Assembly: GCA_017938285.1 (NCBI GenBank)
Contig: JAGBBW010000100.1
Span: forward strand, 1-64,000
Length of the DNA stretch: 64,000 nucleotides
Origin: Lachnospiraceae bacterium
GTDB taxonomy: Bacteria; Bacillota; Clostridia; Lachnospirales; Lachnospiraceae
Direction of reading: 5' to 3'
This document shows positions 26,843 to 34,472 of this stretch, in pieces. A model generated the notes under the pieces. It was not told where the DNA came from. It worked only from the letters and a program-made list of their open reading frames with translations, and made no database searches. Position 1 is the stretch's first letter, and every line of letters begins with the position of its first letter. Both the position numbers and the translations under genes were made by a program.

Positions 26843-26920
26843 AAAAGGGCAGGGGCCCAAAAAGGAGATTTTTCTGAACTTTGGGTAATAGAATCACTGC
26901 CATGTTTGGGAGGAATGGAA

Positions 26921-27592
26921 ATGTTTAAACTGCTTGTAGTAGAAGATGATAAGGATTTAAACCGCACCATGTGCAGCTTTCTTAGCAGATGCGGGTTTGA
27001 GACAGTTGGCGCTTTAAATGCCAACGAAGCCTATGATGCAATGTATGGCCAGATGTTTGACCTGATTATTTCCGACATCATGATGCCTGGAATTGATGGG
27101 TATGAGTTTGCAAAGACCGTCCGGGAGCTGAATCAGGAAATTCCGATGTTATTTGTGACTGCCCGGGATGATTTTGAGTCCAAGCGGAAGGGATTCCGTG
27201 CCGGTATTGATGATTACATGGTGAAACCAATTGATTTGGAAGAGCTGGTACTTCGGATTGAAGCACTGCTGCGACGGTCCAAAATTGCCAGCAGCAGGAA
27301 ACTGGAAATCGGTTCTCTTGTGATGGATGCTGACGAGCATACCGCTTATGTCAACGAGGAAGAAATCAATCTGACCGTCCGGGAGTTCAATTTGTTATAT
27401 AAGCTGTTGTCCTACCCGAAGAAGACCTTTACCCGTTCCCAGCTTATGGATGAGTTCTGGGATGTGGATTCTGCTTCAGGACCACGAGTGGTGGATGTGT
27501 ATATAACAAAACTGCGGGATAAATTTTCTGACTGTGACAGCTTCGAAATTGTTACTGTACATGGACTGGGGTATAAGGCTGTTCTGAAATAA
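26921..27592 (+). CDS. OmpR-family response regulator
   Basis: The 223-residue regulator has a receiver domain (acidic pair Glu8/Asp9, phospho-acceptor Asp52 in IISDIMMPG, Lys in YMVKPIDLEEL) and a C-terminal winged helix (LTVREFNLLYKLLSYPKKTFTR...VVDVYITKLRDKF). The start is ATG 26921; GGGAGGA lies 6 bases upstream, whereas ATG 26915 would overlap it. The histidine kinase follows after 18 bases. The likely targets are the membrane-protein genes downstream, based on position only. Confidence 0.94.
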   Translation: MFKLLVVEDDKDLNRTMCSFLSRCGFETVGALNANEAYDAMYGQMFDLIISDIMMPGIDGYEFAKTVRELNQEIPMLFVTARDDFESKRKGFRAGIDDYMVKPIDLEELVLRIEALLRRSKIASSRKLEIGSLVMDADEHTAYVNEEEINLTVREFNLLYKLLSYPKKTFTRSQLMDEFWDVDSASGPRVVDVYITKLRDKFSDCDSFEIVTVHGLGYKAVLK

Positions 27593-27610
27593 AATATCTG
27601 GGAGGCGGAA

Positions 27611-28648
27611 ATGAAAAAATTAGGCTATACTATTTGGAAATATCTCACCTTTTTTGGAATTATGTCCTTTACTGTAACCTGTAATTTTTTATTATTCCTG
27701 CAATTTGTACCATTGGAAGAAGCAAGGCTGAACCGGGCCGCACCAGCCACTATGATCAATGTGCTTGTACTGACAGCAGTGTTCTGTGTTGTGGATGAGG
27801 TACGGCGCAGACAGATGGTAAAAAAGCCTGTCAGGAAAATTTTAGAAGGAATGAACCAGATGATGGAAGGAGATTTTTCTGTGCGTATTCCATATCTGCG
27901 GGGCGAGGAAAGCAAAAATGAATTTGATTCCATTATCAAAGGTCTGAACCACATGGCAGAAGAGTTGTCCGGTGTAGAGACGCTGCGGACTGATTTTATT
28001 TCCAACGTATCCCATGAATTGAAAACGCCGCTGGCGGTCATCCAGAATTATGGTACGCTGCTGCAGGATACCAGCTTGCCGGAGGAGACACGGCAGGAGT
28101 ATGCCAGAGCAATTACAGAGCAGACGAGAAAACTGACAGCTCTGATTACCAATATTTTAAAATTAAACCGTCTGGAGAACCAGCAGATTTTTCCGGAAAA
28201 GAAGGAGTATAATCTGACCGAGCAGATTTGTGAATGTCTGCTGGGGTTTGAACAGGCCTGGGAGAAAAAAGAACTGGAAATTGAGACAGACCTTGACGAG
28301 GATGTTATGGTTTGCCAGGATGCAGAGTTGCTTTCCCTGGTGTGGAATAATCTTTTCTCTAATGCAGTAAAGTTTTGCAGGGAAAAGGGAAAGGTGTCTG
28401 TTTCTGTAAAAAAGGAAGAGAACAGAGTGGAGATATCCGTCAGTGATGAGGGCTGTGGTATCAGCCCAGAGGTGGGGGTCCACATTTTTGAAAAGTTTTA
28501 TCAGGGGGATACATCCCATGCTGCCCAGGGCAACGGACTGGGGCTGGCACTGGTAAAACGGGTGATTGATATTGTAGGTGGAGAAATCTATGTCCAGAGC
28601 GTTCAGGGAGAGGGAACAACCTTCCGTGTCATTTTGGGGAAACGCTGA
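27611..28648 (+). CDS. Sensor histidine kinase
   Basis: The 345-residue kinase has two N-terminal membrane helices (about 9-32 and 47-63) with almost no extracytoplasmic loop, a HAMP-like linker, the phospho-acceptor helix (NVSHELKTPLAV, His135) and an ATP-binding domain with N, G1 and G2 boxes (NNLFSNAVKF, VSDEGCGISPE, GNGLGLALVKR). The short loop points to intramembrane or partner-mediated sensing, as in envelope-stress kinases. It forms an operon with the response regulator before it. Confidence 0.93.
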   Translation: MKKLGYTIWKYLTFFGIMSFTVTCNFLLFLQFVPLEEARLNRAAPATMINVLVLTAVFCVVDEVRRRQMVKKPVRKILEGMNQMMEGDFSVRIPYLRGEESKNEFDSIIKGLNHMAEELSGVETLRTDFISNVSHELKTPLAVIQNYGTLLQDTSLPEETRQEYARAITEQTRKLTALITNILKLNRLENQQIFPEKKEYNLTEQICECLLGFEQAWEKKELEIETDLDEDVMVCQDAELLSLVWNNLFSNAVKFCREKGKVSVSVKKEENRVEISVSDEGCGISPEVGVHIFEKFYQGDTSHAAQGNGLGLALVKRVIDIVGGEIYVQSVQGEGTTFRVILGKR

Positions 28649-28667
28649 TGAAAACGGTTTCCATGCC

Positions 28668-28690
28668 GAATTAATCAGTGCTTCCTTAGA
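28668..28690 (+). repeat. Dispersed 22-bp intergenic repeat, copy 2
   Basis: GAATTAATCAGTGCTTCCTTA; one base differs from the other two copies. It lies 20 bases after the histidine kinase stop. Confidence 0.6.
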
Positions 28691-28778
28691 ATTGAAGCAG
28701 GAAAATTTTGAAAGAACGTAACTGTGAAGGTACGGAACAGTTACGAAAGAACGACGTAAGTGAGATGGAGAAGTAAGG

Positions 28779-29687
28779 ATGAAAAAGTTTTGTGAGTTTT
28801 GGCAGAAGTATTTAAAGACCCCGGTATTAAAAGCACTACATCTGCACGGATTGCTGACTCTGTTTTTGGTAATTGCAACGGTGCTGCTGTTATTTTATGC
28901 ATTTGCAGTACCTGGAGCAAATCCGGTAGTCTGCTATGTGGGATATGCGGTTTCTGCCTATACGCTGGTTGTGGTCTGCATGAAGCTGCCAGGGATAGGT
29001 AAGAGTGTGAAAAAAGGACTATATTCCAATAATTACAGCGGCAGATTTCTTTCTGATGCAGAACTGCGTTCCAAGGTTTCGTTGTATGTAAGCTGTGGCA
29101 TCAGTGTGTTTTATGCGGTGTTCAAGTTTTGTGCCGGGATGTATTACCGGTCCGTCTGGCTGGGAGCAATGGCAGGGTATTACATGATTCTTTGCCTGAT
29201 GCGGTTTGCGCTCATAAGGAGATACCGCTACAATTTAAAGTATGAGGACAAACGGGAGCAGCGGATATTTGGTCTGAAAAGCTACCGGTTCTGTGGGATT
29301 CTGATGTTTCTGCTGAATGTTGCAGTCAGCGGTCTGGTCATCCAGTTAATCTGGAAAAATGAATCGTATGAATATCCGGGCTTTCTGATTTATGCCTTTG
29401 CAGCCTATGCGTTTTATTGTATCGGGATTGCTGTCCGGAATATGGTGAAACACCGCAAGCTGGAGCAGCCGGTAATGGCAGCAGCAAAAATGCTGTCTTT
29501 TGCCTGTGCACTGATGGCGATTCTGGCAACCCAGACCGCTATGCTGACCCAGTTTGGAAACGGACAGGAGCAGTTTGCAAGAGTAATGAACGCTATTACC
29601 GGTTCGGTGGTTTGTCTGCTGATTTTTGGTCTGGCGGTGCGGATGGTACGCCGGGCGAACAAGGAAATGAAGAGAATGGAGCAATAA
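28779..29687 (+). CDS. Hypothetical membrane protein, about eight helices
   Basis: The 302-residue protein is mostly hydrophobic, with segments near residues 23-43, 47-67, 92-112, 118-140, 165-187, 198-218, 232-254 and 265-287. It ends in a basic tail (RRANKEMKRMEQ). I do not recognise the family and see no catalytic motif. Its stop codon is followed by the next start within 2 bases, so translation is probably coupled. It lies downstream of a two-component system in the same direction. Confidence 0.75.
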   Translation: MKKFCEFWQKYLKTPVLKALHLHGLLTLFLVIATVLLLFYAFAVPGANPVVCYVGYAVSAYTLVVVCMKLPGIGKSVKKGLYSNNYSGRFLSDAELRSKVSLYVSCGISVFYAVFKFCAGMYYRSVWLGAMAGYYMILCLMRFALIRRYRYNLKYEDKREQRIFGLKSYRFCGILMFLLNVAVSGLVIQLIWKNESYEYPGFLIYAFAAYAFYCIGIAVRNMVKHRKLEQPVMAAAKMLSFACALMAILATQTAMLTQFGNGQEQFARVMNAITGSVVCLLIFGLAVRMVRRANKEMKRMEQ

Positions 29688-29688
29688 C

Positions 29689-30078
29689 ATGGAAGAAAAG
29701 AAAAGGTTTGAGTATAGTTATTCTGCGAAGCAGCAGGAGGAAATTGACTCGATTAAAAAGAAGTACCTTCCAAAGGAGGAGGCAGCGAAGCCGGCTGACA
29801 AGTTAGAAGAGCTAAGACGTTTAGATAAACGGGTGGAGCTGACAGCAACGATTTGGTCCATTATTGTCGGCATGATTGGAACAATGGTGTTTGGCACTGG
29901 AATGAGTCTTGTGCTTGTATTTGAGACCAGCCTGTTTGTTCTGGGGATTGTAGTGGGACTGCTCGGCATGGTGGGAATCGCAGCAGCACTTCCGGTTTAC
30001 CGTGCCGTATTAAAAAAAGAGAGGGAAAAAGCAGCACCAAAGGTACTGGCATTGGCAGAAGAATTATCGAAAAATTAA
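29689..30078 (+). CDS. Small two-helix membrane protein, uncharacterised family
   Basis: The 129-residue protein opens with a charged segment (EYSYSAKQQEEIDSIKKKYLP), then KLEELRRLDKRVELTATIW, two membrane helices (about residues 54-76 and 82-102, with GTMVFGTGMSLVLVFE) and a basic tail. Similar proteins are widespread in Lachnospiraceae and are sometimes listed under enzyme names by transfer; I see no enzyme motif. The helix motif FGTGMSLVLVFE resembles FGLGMCMVMVFE in the protein at 30467, so the two may be distant paralogues. Confidence 0.75.
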   Translation: MEEKKRFEYSYSAKQQEEIDSIKKKYLPKEEAAKPADKLEELRRLDKRVELTATIWSIIVGMIGTMVFGTGMSLVLVFETSLFVLGIVVGLLGMVGIAAALPVYRAVLKKEREKAAPKVLALAEELSKN

Positions 30079-30189
30079 TAATTCGTAAACATTTCTACAA
30101 CAAAGTAACAATATCCCATTGCTAAAATAAGGCCATAAGATGAAACAAAGAAAACAAAACATAAAAACAAGAAAGGTCAGGTAAAAACA

Positions 30190-30432
30190 ATGGGAGAATT
30201 TTTAAAGAAGGCGTTCCAGGATATGAAGGAAAGTGCGAAGGCACAGCATGAGGTGGATAAGGCAAATTTTGCAGCAGTTAAGGCGGAGAGCAGGGCACAG
30301 TGGGAAGAAGCAAAAATGTCTCCAAAGGCCCGTCAGGAAAAAATGCAGAGAGAAAGAGACGCCCGGATAGCGGAAGCAAATGAAAGAATTGCGGCTGCCC
30401 AGGCAAGAATTGACGCAGCAAAGAAGAACTAA
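30190..30432 (+). CDS. Small charged coiled-coil protein (80 aa)
   Basis: The 80-residue protein is almost wholly alpha-helical by composition: MGEFLKKAFQDMKESAKAQH, then repeated alanine/glutamate/arginine heptads ending in AQARIDAAKKN. It has no signal peptide or membrane segment. An AAAGG ribosome site stands 11 bases before the ATG. I recognise it only as a type common in Clostridia beside small membrane proteins; the function is unknown. The 111-base gap before it may hold a second promoter. Confidence 0.75.
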   Translation: MGEFLKKAFQDMKESAKAQHEVDKANFAAVKAESRAQWEEAKMSPKARQEKMQRERDARIAEANERIAAAQARIDAAKKN

Positions 30433-30466
30433 AGGGGTAGAAGGTAGAAAGAAAAGGAGAACGAAA

Positions 30467-30844
30467 ATGGAAAAGAAGAATTTTATTACATTAGTATTAG
30501 GTGTGGTTGGAGGTTTACTGTTTTCTCTTGGAATGTGTATGTGCCTGCTTCCTGAGTGGAACATGTTTCATGCCGGTATCGGATTTGGCATTGTAGGAGC
30601 ACTGGTGCTTCTGGTAACCCTGATTGTATATCGCAAAATGTCCGGCAGGCAGTTTGCAAAGCCAAATGCAAAGGTTGTGTTAAAGACATTGTATGGCCTG
30701 GCTGCAACATTGATTTTCGGTCTTGGTATGTGCATGGTAATGGTGTTTGAAGGCATGATGATCTGGGGCATTTTAGTAGGTATCATTGGAATTGTATTAC
30801 TGCTTTTCCTGATTCCGATGTGCTTTGGTTTTAAGAAGGAGTAA
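30467..30844 (+). CDS. Small four-helix membrane protein
   Basis: The 125-residue protein has four hydrophobic segments (about 7-28, 33-54, 72-90 and 95-118), arranged as two similar hairpins: FSLGMCMCLLPEW and FGLGMCMVMVFEG. This suggests an internal duplication. The start at 30467 has AAAAGGAG 6 bases upstream. A strong terminator follows at once, so it closes the gene run that began with the two-component system. No known domain is visible. Confidence 0.75.
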   Translation: MEKKNFITLVLGVVGGLLFSLGMCMCLLPEWNMFHAGIGFGIVGALVLLVTLIVYRKMSGRQFAKPNAKVVLKTLYGLAATLIFGLGMCMVMVFEGMMIWGILVGIIGIVLLLFLIPMCFGFKKE

Positions 30845-30846
30845 TA

Positions 30847-30886
30847 GAAAACCTCCCTCCACGGGTGTCTGTGGAGGGAGGTTTTT
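30847..30886 (+). terminator. Rho-independent terminator closing the membrane-protein cluster
   Basis: AAAACCTCCCTCCAC pairs with GTGGAGGGAGGTTTT, then T-run. Confidence 0.94.
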
Positions 30887-30909
30887 CATCTGTTATGTTT
30901 CATCTGGGA

Positions 30910-31452
30910 TTAACCAAAGTAGCGGTTTAATAAGCCCTCAAAAGCCTTTCCATGTCTAGCCTCATCTCTAGCCATTTCATGCACGGTATCATGAATAGCG
31001 TCAAGGTCAGCTGCCTTTGCTCTCTTAGCCAGATCGAATTTACCAGCAGTAGCACCGTTTTCAGCAGCAACTCTAAGCTCTAAGTTTTTCTTTGTGGAAT
31101 CAGTTACCACTTCACCAAGTAATTCAGCGAATTTTGCAGCATGTTCAGCTTATTCCCAGGCAGCCTTTTCATAGTAAAGACCGATTTCCGGATAACCTTC
31201 TCTGTGAGCGACTCTTGCCATAGCCAGATACATACCAACTTCGGTACATTCACCTTCAAAGTTAGCACGTAAATCCATAAGAATATCTTCACTGACACCC
31301 TTTGCAACACCTACGACATGTTCCGCAGCCCAGGACATCTTGCCCTCCTGCTTTGTGAACTTATCTGCGCCAACGTGGCATACTGGGCATTCTGCCGGAG
31401 CCTCATCACCTTCATGAACGTAACCACAAACACTACATACATACTTTGCCAT
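30910..31452 (-). pseudogene. Rubrerythrin (reverse type) interrupted by an in-frame TAA
   Basis: Read through, the gene encodes 180 residues: an N-terminal rubredoxin-like iron site (CSVCGYVH...[11 protein letters not shown]) followed by a ferritin-like di-iron domain, the reverse order to classical rubrerythrin. Such proteins reduce hydrogen peroxide in anaerobes. Codon 101 (31150-31152) is TAA where the family has GAA; it falls exactly on the Glu of an ExxH metal-ligand motif (WE-stop-AEH). The frame stays open afterwards to residue 180 with normal sequence (second ExxRH motif DEARHGKAF), so one base change explains the break. It could be a real nonsense mutation or a sequence error. AAAGGAG precedes the start. 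Confidence 0.88.
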
Positions 31453-31523
31453 AATTTTAATCTCCTTTTCTGTTTAATATTTATTATAGTTCTTAAATGA
31501 TTCTAGTAATTGTTACTGATATT

Positions 31524-31574
31524 ATAGTACAACAAATTTTTAAATTTGTCAATAGAAAATGATAAAAATTATCA
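31524..31574 (-). promoter_or_regulatory. Rubrerythrin promoter with a Fur/PerR-like box
   Basis: On the minus strand, TTGACA (31547-31552), 17 bases, TACTAT (31524-31529). Eight bases upstream of the -35 is the palindrome TGATAATTTTTATCA (31560-31574), which fits the Fur/PerR 7-1-7 pattern at 14 of 15 positions and overlaps the perR stop codon. Confidence 0.65.
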
Positions 31575-31955
31575 TTTTTTGCAATCCGGACATTTTCCGT
31601 GAAAAAGAACCGTGTGTCCCTCGATAATTCCGTCAAATCCGGCGGCAGCCAGAATATCAATGTGGTTCAGTGGTTCCATTGCAAGGTCCAGAACCCGCTG
31701 GCAGCCATTGCATAAAAAGTGGTAATGAGGCTTTGGATTACCGTCGAAGCGGTCAGAACCGTCACCACAGGTCAGACGGAGTATTTCTCCTTCCTCCGCT
31801 AAGAGATTCAGGTTGCGGTACACCGTACCAAGGCTGACATTGGGATAGTGAAGCCGGACATTGGTATAAACGGTTTCAGCGGTGGGATGTTCTTTCGTGC
31901 TGCACAAATAGTCCATAATCGCCTGGCGCTGTCTGCTGAATTTTACACCTGCCAT
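31572..31955 (-). CDS. perR: PerR-type peroxide-responsive repressor (Fur family)
   Basis: The 127-residue protein has the winged helix (TAETVYTNVRLHYPNVSLGTVYRNLNLLAEEGEI), the metal-sensing HYHFLCNGC region with its His residues, and structural zinc pairs CNGC and CPDC. The Asp in GDGSDRFDG fits PerR rather than Fur, but the two cannot be fully told apart without alignment. It lies directly upstream of rubrerythrin, a classic PerR target, with a Fur/PerR-like box between them. TTGACA-N17-TAAAAT at 31995-32023 is its promoter. Confidence 0.88.
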   Translation of the reverse strand: MAGVKFSRQRQAIMDYLCSTKEHPTAETVYTNVRLHYPNVSLGTVYRNLNLLAEEGEILRLTCGDGSDRFDGNPKPHYHFLCNGCQRVLDLAMEPLNHIDILAAAGFDGIIEGHTVLFHGKCPDCKK

Positions 31956-31994
31956 AAAACACCTCCCTTTCTTAAAATAAGAATCGTTACTAAT

Positions 31995-32023
31995 ATTTTA
32001 ACTTTTTCTGAAGGCTCTGTCAA
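31995..32023 (-). promoter_or_regulatory. Sigma-A promoter for perR
   Basis: On the minus strand, TTGACA, 17 bases, TAAAAT; the start codon lies about 40 bases downstream. Confidence 0.65.
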
Positions 32024-32125
32024 GGGAAATATCTTTCTATAGTATTCTTTTTCAGAGAGATTTTGTTCAGAGAGTATACCGGAGATAAAGAATGGCGTTA
32101 TTTGGAAGTTTTCTTTTTTTAAGTA

Positions 32126-32154
32126 TTGACATAATGAAATAAAAGTGATATGAT
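32126..32154 (+). promoter_or_regulatory. Sigma-A promoter for the SPFH gene
   Basis: TTGACA, 17 bases, TATGAT. The leader then holds a GC-rich hairpin (CACTGCC...GGCAGTG, about 32189-32214) just before the ribosome site. Confidence 0.75.
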
Positions 32155-32243
32155 TTTGATATCAAAAAGAAAACCAATATTTTCTTGCACTGCCAGAACT
32201 TTCCGGCAGTGTTAAGAAAAAGCATTTAGTGAGGAGGATTTGT

Positions 32244-33227
32244 ATGGAAGAAAAAGTATTACAAGGTAAAAAGAATGGTATGTTAGTTTTATTAGTAACG
32301 CTTCTTGTGTATGCTGCAGCGATTGGCGGCTGTATCGCAGGTGCAATCATGGTTGAAGATGGTGGAAATCCGGCATTGATGGTGGTATGCATTATTCTGT
32401 TATGTATCGGCTGGATTCCATTGTGTGGTCTGAAGGTATTAAAACCACAGGAAGCCGTGGTGCTGACCTTGTTTGGCAAGTATGTAGGTACGTTGAAAGA
32501 GGATGGTTTTTACTGGGTAAATCCATTCTGTTCCAGCTTTAATCCGGCTGCCGGCACCAAGTTAAACCAGAGTGGAGACGTTAAGGTAGCAACCAATGGT
32601 ACAGAATTGCTGGATAAGAAGATTTCCTTAAAGATTATGACCTTAAGCAACAGCCGCCAGAAAATTAATGACTGCCTTGGTAATCCGGTGGAAATTGGTA
32701 TTGCGGTAACCTGGAGAGTGTGTGACACAGCAAAGGCAGTGTTCAATGTGAATAATTACAAGGAATTCCTTTCTTTACAGTGTGACAGTGCTCTTAGAAA
32801 TATTGTGCGTTTGTACCCATACGATGTGGCACCAAATGTAGATACTACCGGGGATGGTATTGCGGACGAAGGCAGTCTTCGTGGTTCCAGCGATGTGGTG
32901 GCAAAGCGTATCAGCAATGAAATCCAGCAGCGTGTTGAGGAGGCTGGTATTGAAATTATTGAAGCGAGAATTACCTACCTTGCGTATGCGACAGAGATTG
33001 CGGCAGTTATGTTACAGCGTCAGCAGGCTTCCACTATCATTGACGCAAGAAAAATGATTGTAGACGGTGCCGTTGGTATGGTGGAGATGGCACTGGAGCG
33101 TCTGAATGAAAAGAATGTTGTGGAGCTGGATGAAGAGAGAAAGGCAGCCATGGTGTCCAATCTTTTAGTAGTTCTCTGCGGAAACCGCGATGCGCAGCCA
33201 ATCGTAAATTCCGGCAGCCTGTATTAA
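32244..33227 (+). CDS. SPFH/Band 7-domain membrane protein
   Basis: The 327-residue protein has two N-terminal membrane helices (about 13-34 and 43-62) and an SPFH domain starting at LKVLKPQEAVVLTLFGKYVGTLKEDGFYWVNP, followed by an alpha-helical region (ISNEIQQRVEEAGIEIIEARITYLAYATEIAAVMLQRQQA). SPFH proteins form ring-shaped membrane scaffolds like stomatin. ATG 32244 follows GAGGAGG; GTG 32229 is upstream and unlikely. A ribbon-helix-helix gene starts 3 bases after the stop, an arrangement I associate with this family in Clostridia. Confidence 0.9.
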   Translation: MEEKVLQGKKNGMLVLLVTLLVYAAAIGGCIAGAIMVEDGGNPALMVVCIILLCIGWIPLCGLKVLKPQEAVVLTLFGKYVGTLKEDGFYWVNPFCSSFNPAAGTKLNQSGDVKVATNGTELLDKKISLKIMTLSNSRQKINDCLGNPVEIGIAVTWRVCDTAKAVFNVNNYKEFLSLQCDSALRNIVRLYPYDVAPNVDTTGDGIADEGSLRGSSDVVAKRISNEIQQRVEEAGIEIIEARITYLAYATEIAAVMLQRQQASTIIDARKMIVDGAVGMVEMALERLNEKNVVELDEERKAAMVSNLLVVLCGNRDAQPIVNSGSLY

Positions 33228-33230
33228 ACC

Positions 33231-33431
33231 ATGGCGGACACACAGAAAAAACAGGTCCCGCTCCGGTTATCAGCGAAGTTATATGACGCCATAGCTGCGT
33301 GGGCGGAAGATGATTTCCGATCGGTAAACGGACAGATTGAATACCTTCTGACAGAATGTGTGCGGCAGCGCAAGAAGAATGGAAAATATGTTTCGGAAGA
33401 ACTGGATGTGCCTCCGGAACTGGATATTTAA
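33231..33431 (+). CDS. Arc-type ribbon-helix-helix small protein
   Basis: The 66-residue protein reads [37 protein letters not shown], matching the Arc/MetJ fold: a short beta strand followed by two helices, with [11 protein letters not shown] as the conserved second helix. It may bind DNA as a dimer and could repress its own operon. It starts 3 bases after the SPFH stop with little ribosome site of its own, so translation is probably coupled. No toxin gene accompanies it. Confidence 0.8.
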   Translation: MADTQKKQVPLRLSAKLYDAIAAWAEDDFRSVNGQIEYLLTECVRQRKKNGKYVSEELDVPPELDI

Positions 33432-33440
33432 GAAAGCAAT

Positions 33441-33462
33441 GAATTAATCCGTGCTTCCTTAA
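33441..33462 (+). repeat. Dispersed 22-bp intergenic repeat, copy 3
   Basis: GAATTAATCCGTGCTTCCTTAA, directly after the Arc-type gene and before a terminator. Confidence 0.6.
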
Positions 33463-33463
33463 G

Positions 33464-33502
33464 AAAAACCCGCTGAGGTCGTAGGACTTCAGCGGGTTTT
33501 TT
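33464..33502. terminator. Terminator between convergent genes
   Basis: AAAACCCGCTGAGGTC pairs with GACTTCAGCGGGTTTT; its T-run overlaps the stop codon of the opposite gene. Confidence 0.9.
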
Positions 33503-34010
33503 AAAATTGGCAGGAACGTTCCAGAATTTCAACTAATCGTTGTAATCCTTCCCGGTCTTCTTCGTCGAATCGTGCAGGTACCGGACTGTCAATATCCAGA
33601 ACGGCAGCAACTTTTCCATTGTTGTGAACAGGCAGAACAATTTCAGAATTGGATGCAGAATCACAGGCAATATGTCCTGGAAATTCGTGTACATTTTTTA
33701 CAAGCTGTATTTTGTCTTCTGCGAGGGCAGTGCCGCATACACCCCGGCCGGAAGGAATACGGATACAGGCAGTTTTTCCCTGAAATGGGCCAAGTAAAAG
33801 AAATTTCCTGCCAGTGGCTTCGTCTGTTTCTGCCAGATAAAAACCTGCCCAGTTAATGTCCTTCAGCGCATGGAACAGCAGGGCGGAACAGTTGGCAAGG
33901 TTTGGAATGACATGGGATTCTCCATCGGTCAGGGCAGTTAATTGCTCTGCCAGCAGGGAATACAGATCTTTTTTGTTTTCCGGATAAAAATCGATATGGG
34001 TTTCTGACAT
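33501..34010 (-). CDS. msrC: Free methionine-(R)-sulfoxide reductase (GAF domain)
   Basis: The 169-residue protein is a single GAF domain with the fRMsr active-site cysteines in KTACIRIPSGRGVCGTA and GHIACDSASNSEIVLPV. It reduces free Met-(R)-sulfoxide, repairing oxidative damage, using thioredoxin as electron source. The placement near rubrerythrin and PerR fits an oxidative-stress neighbourhood. The WAGFYL motif near residue 57 is also standard. The ribosome site is AGGAAAGAGAGTGAAATC. Confidence 0.92.
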   Translation of the reverse strand: MSETHIDFYPENKKDLYSLLAEQLTALTDGESHVIPNLANCSALLFHALKDINWAGFYLAETDEATGRKFLLLGPFQGKTACIRIPSGRGVCGTALAEDKIQLVKNVHEFPGHIACDSASNSEIVLPVHNNGKVAAVLDIDSPVPARFDEEDREGLQRLVEILERSCQF

Positions 34011-34047
34011 GATTTCACTCTCTTTCCTGATTAAAATAAATTGGTTG

Positions 34048-34214
34048 CTAGTGTACTGACCGTCTGTTAATTATGGTAAAAAGTGCTGAATATTTGGTCG
34101 CTCTGTAAGGCGGTGGAAGGAGACGTAGCGGTGGCTACGTTGACTGACACCAACGCAGCAGATGACTAAATAGGCAGTGCTTTTACCATAAATTACAAAC
34201 GGTCAGTACACTAG
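34048..34214. mobile_element. MITE-like element (167 bp) with long terminal inverted repeats
   Basis: The ends CTAGTGTACTGACCGT and ACGGTCAGTACACTAG are perfect reverse complements, and pairing extends with few mismatches through AATTATGGTAAAA/TTTTACCATAAATT, giving arms of about 36 bases. In the centre is a perfect ACGTAGC/GCTACGT hairpin (34123-34140). No gene is encoded. The GGTGGAAGGA motif at 34112 also occurs in the reverse complement of the element at 25630-25865, so they may be related. Confidence 0.65.
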
Positions 34215-34308
34215 TTATCCGCACGATAGTTATATGGAGGATTCCATCAGGTATATTATAATGGGACATGTTCTGAAAATCAAGTAATCAAAAAAACAGG
34301 AATATTAC

Positions 34309-34337
34309 TTGACAAAAGATAGTTTATCTAATATACT
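34309..34337 (+). promoter_or_regulatory. Sigma-A promoter with operator-like palindrome in the spacer
   Basis: TTGACA, 17 bases, TATACT. The spacer contains AGATAGTTTATCT (34318-34330), a 13-base palindrome placed where a bound repressor would block RNA polymerase. The start codon of the next gene lies 135 bases downstream. Confidence 0.65.
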
Positions 34338-34472
34338 AAAGTAAATGTTTTAAAACGATAGTTGCAGATAAAAAACGGAACAGGATTGCATTTTTTTGTA
34401 ACAGGTGTATAATTAACATTGTTAATAAAATACATAATAATCCAGAAATATTTATAATCAGGAGGAGAAAGA

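Noticed and set aside
31150..31152. Recoding of the rubrerythrin stop as selenocysteine or pyrrolysine
   Set aside because: Those use UGA and UAG; this codon is UAA and the expected residue is Glu, so a simple base change is the better explanation.
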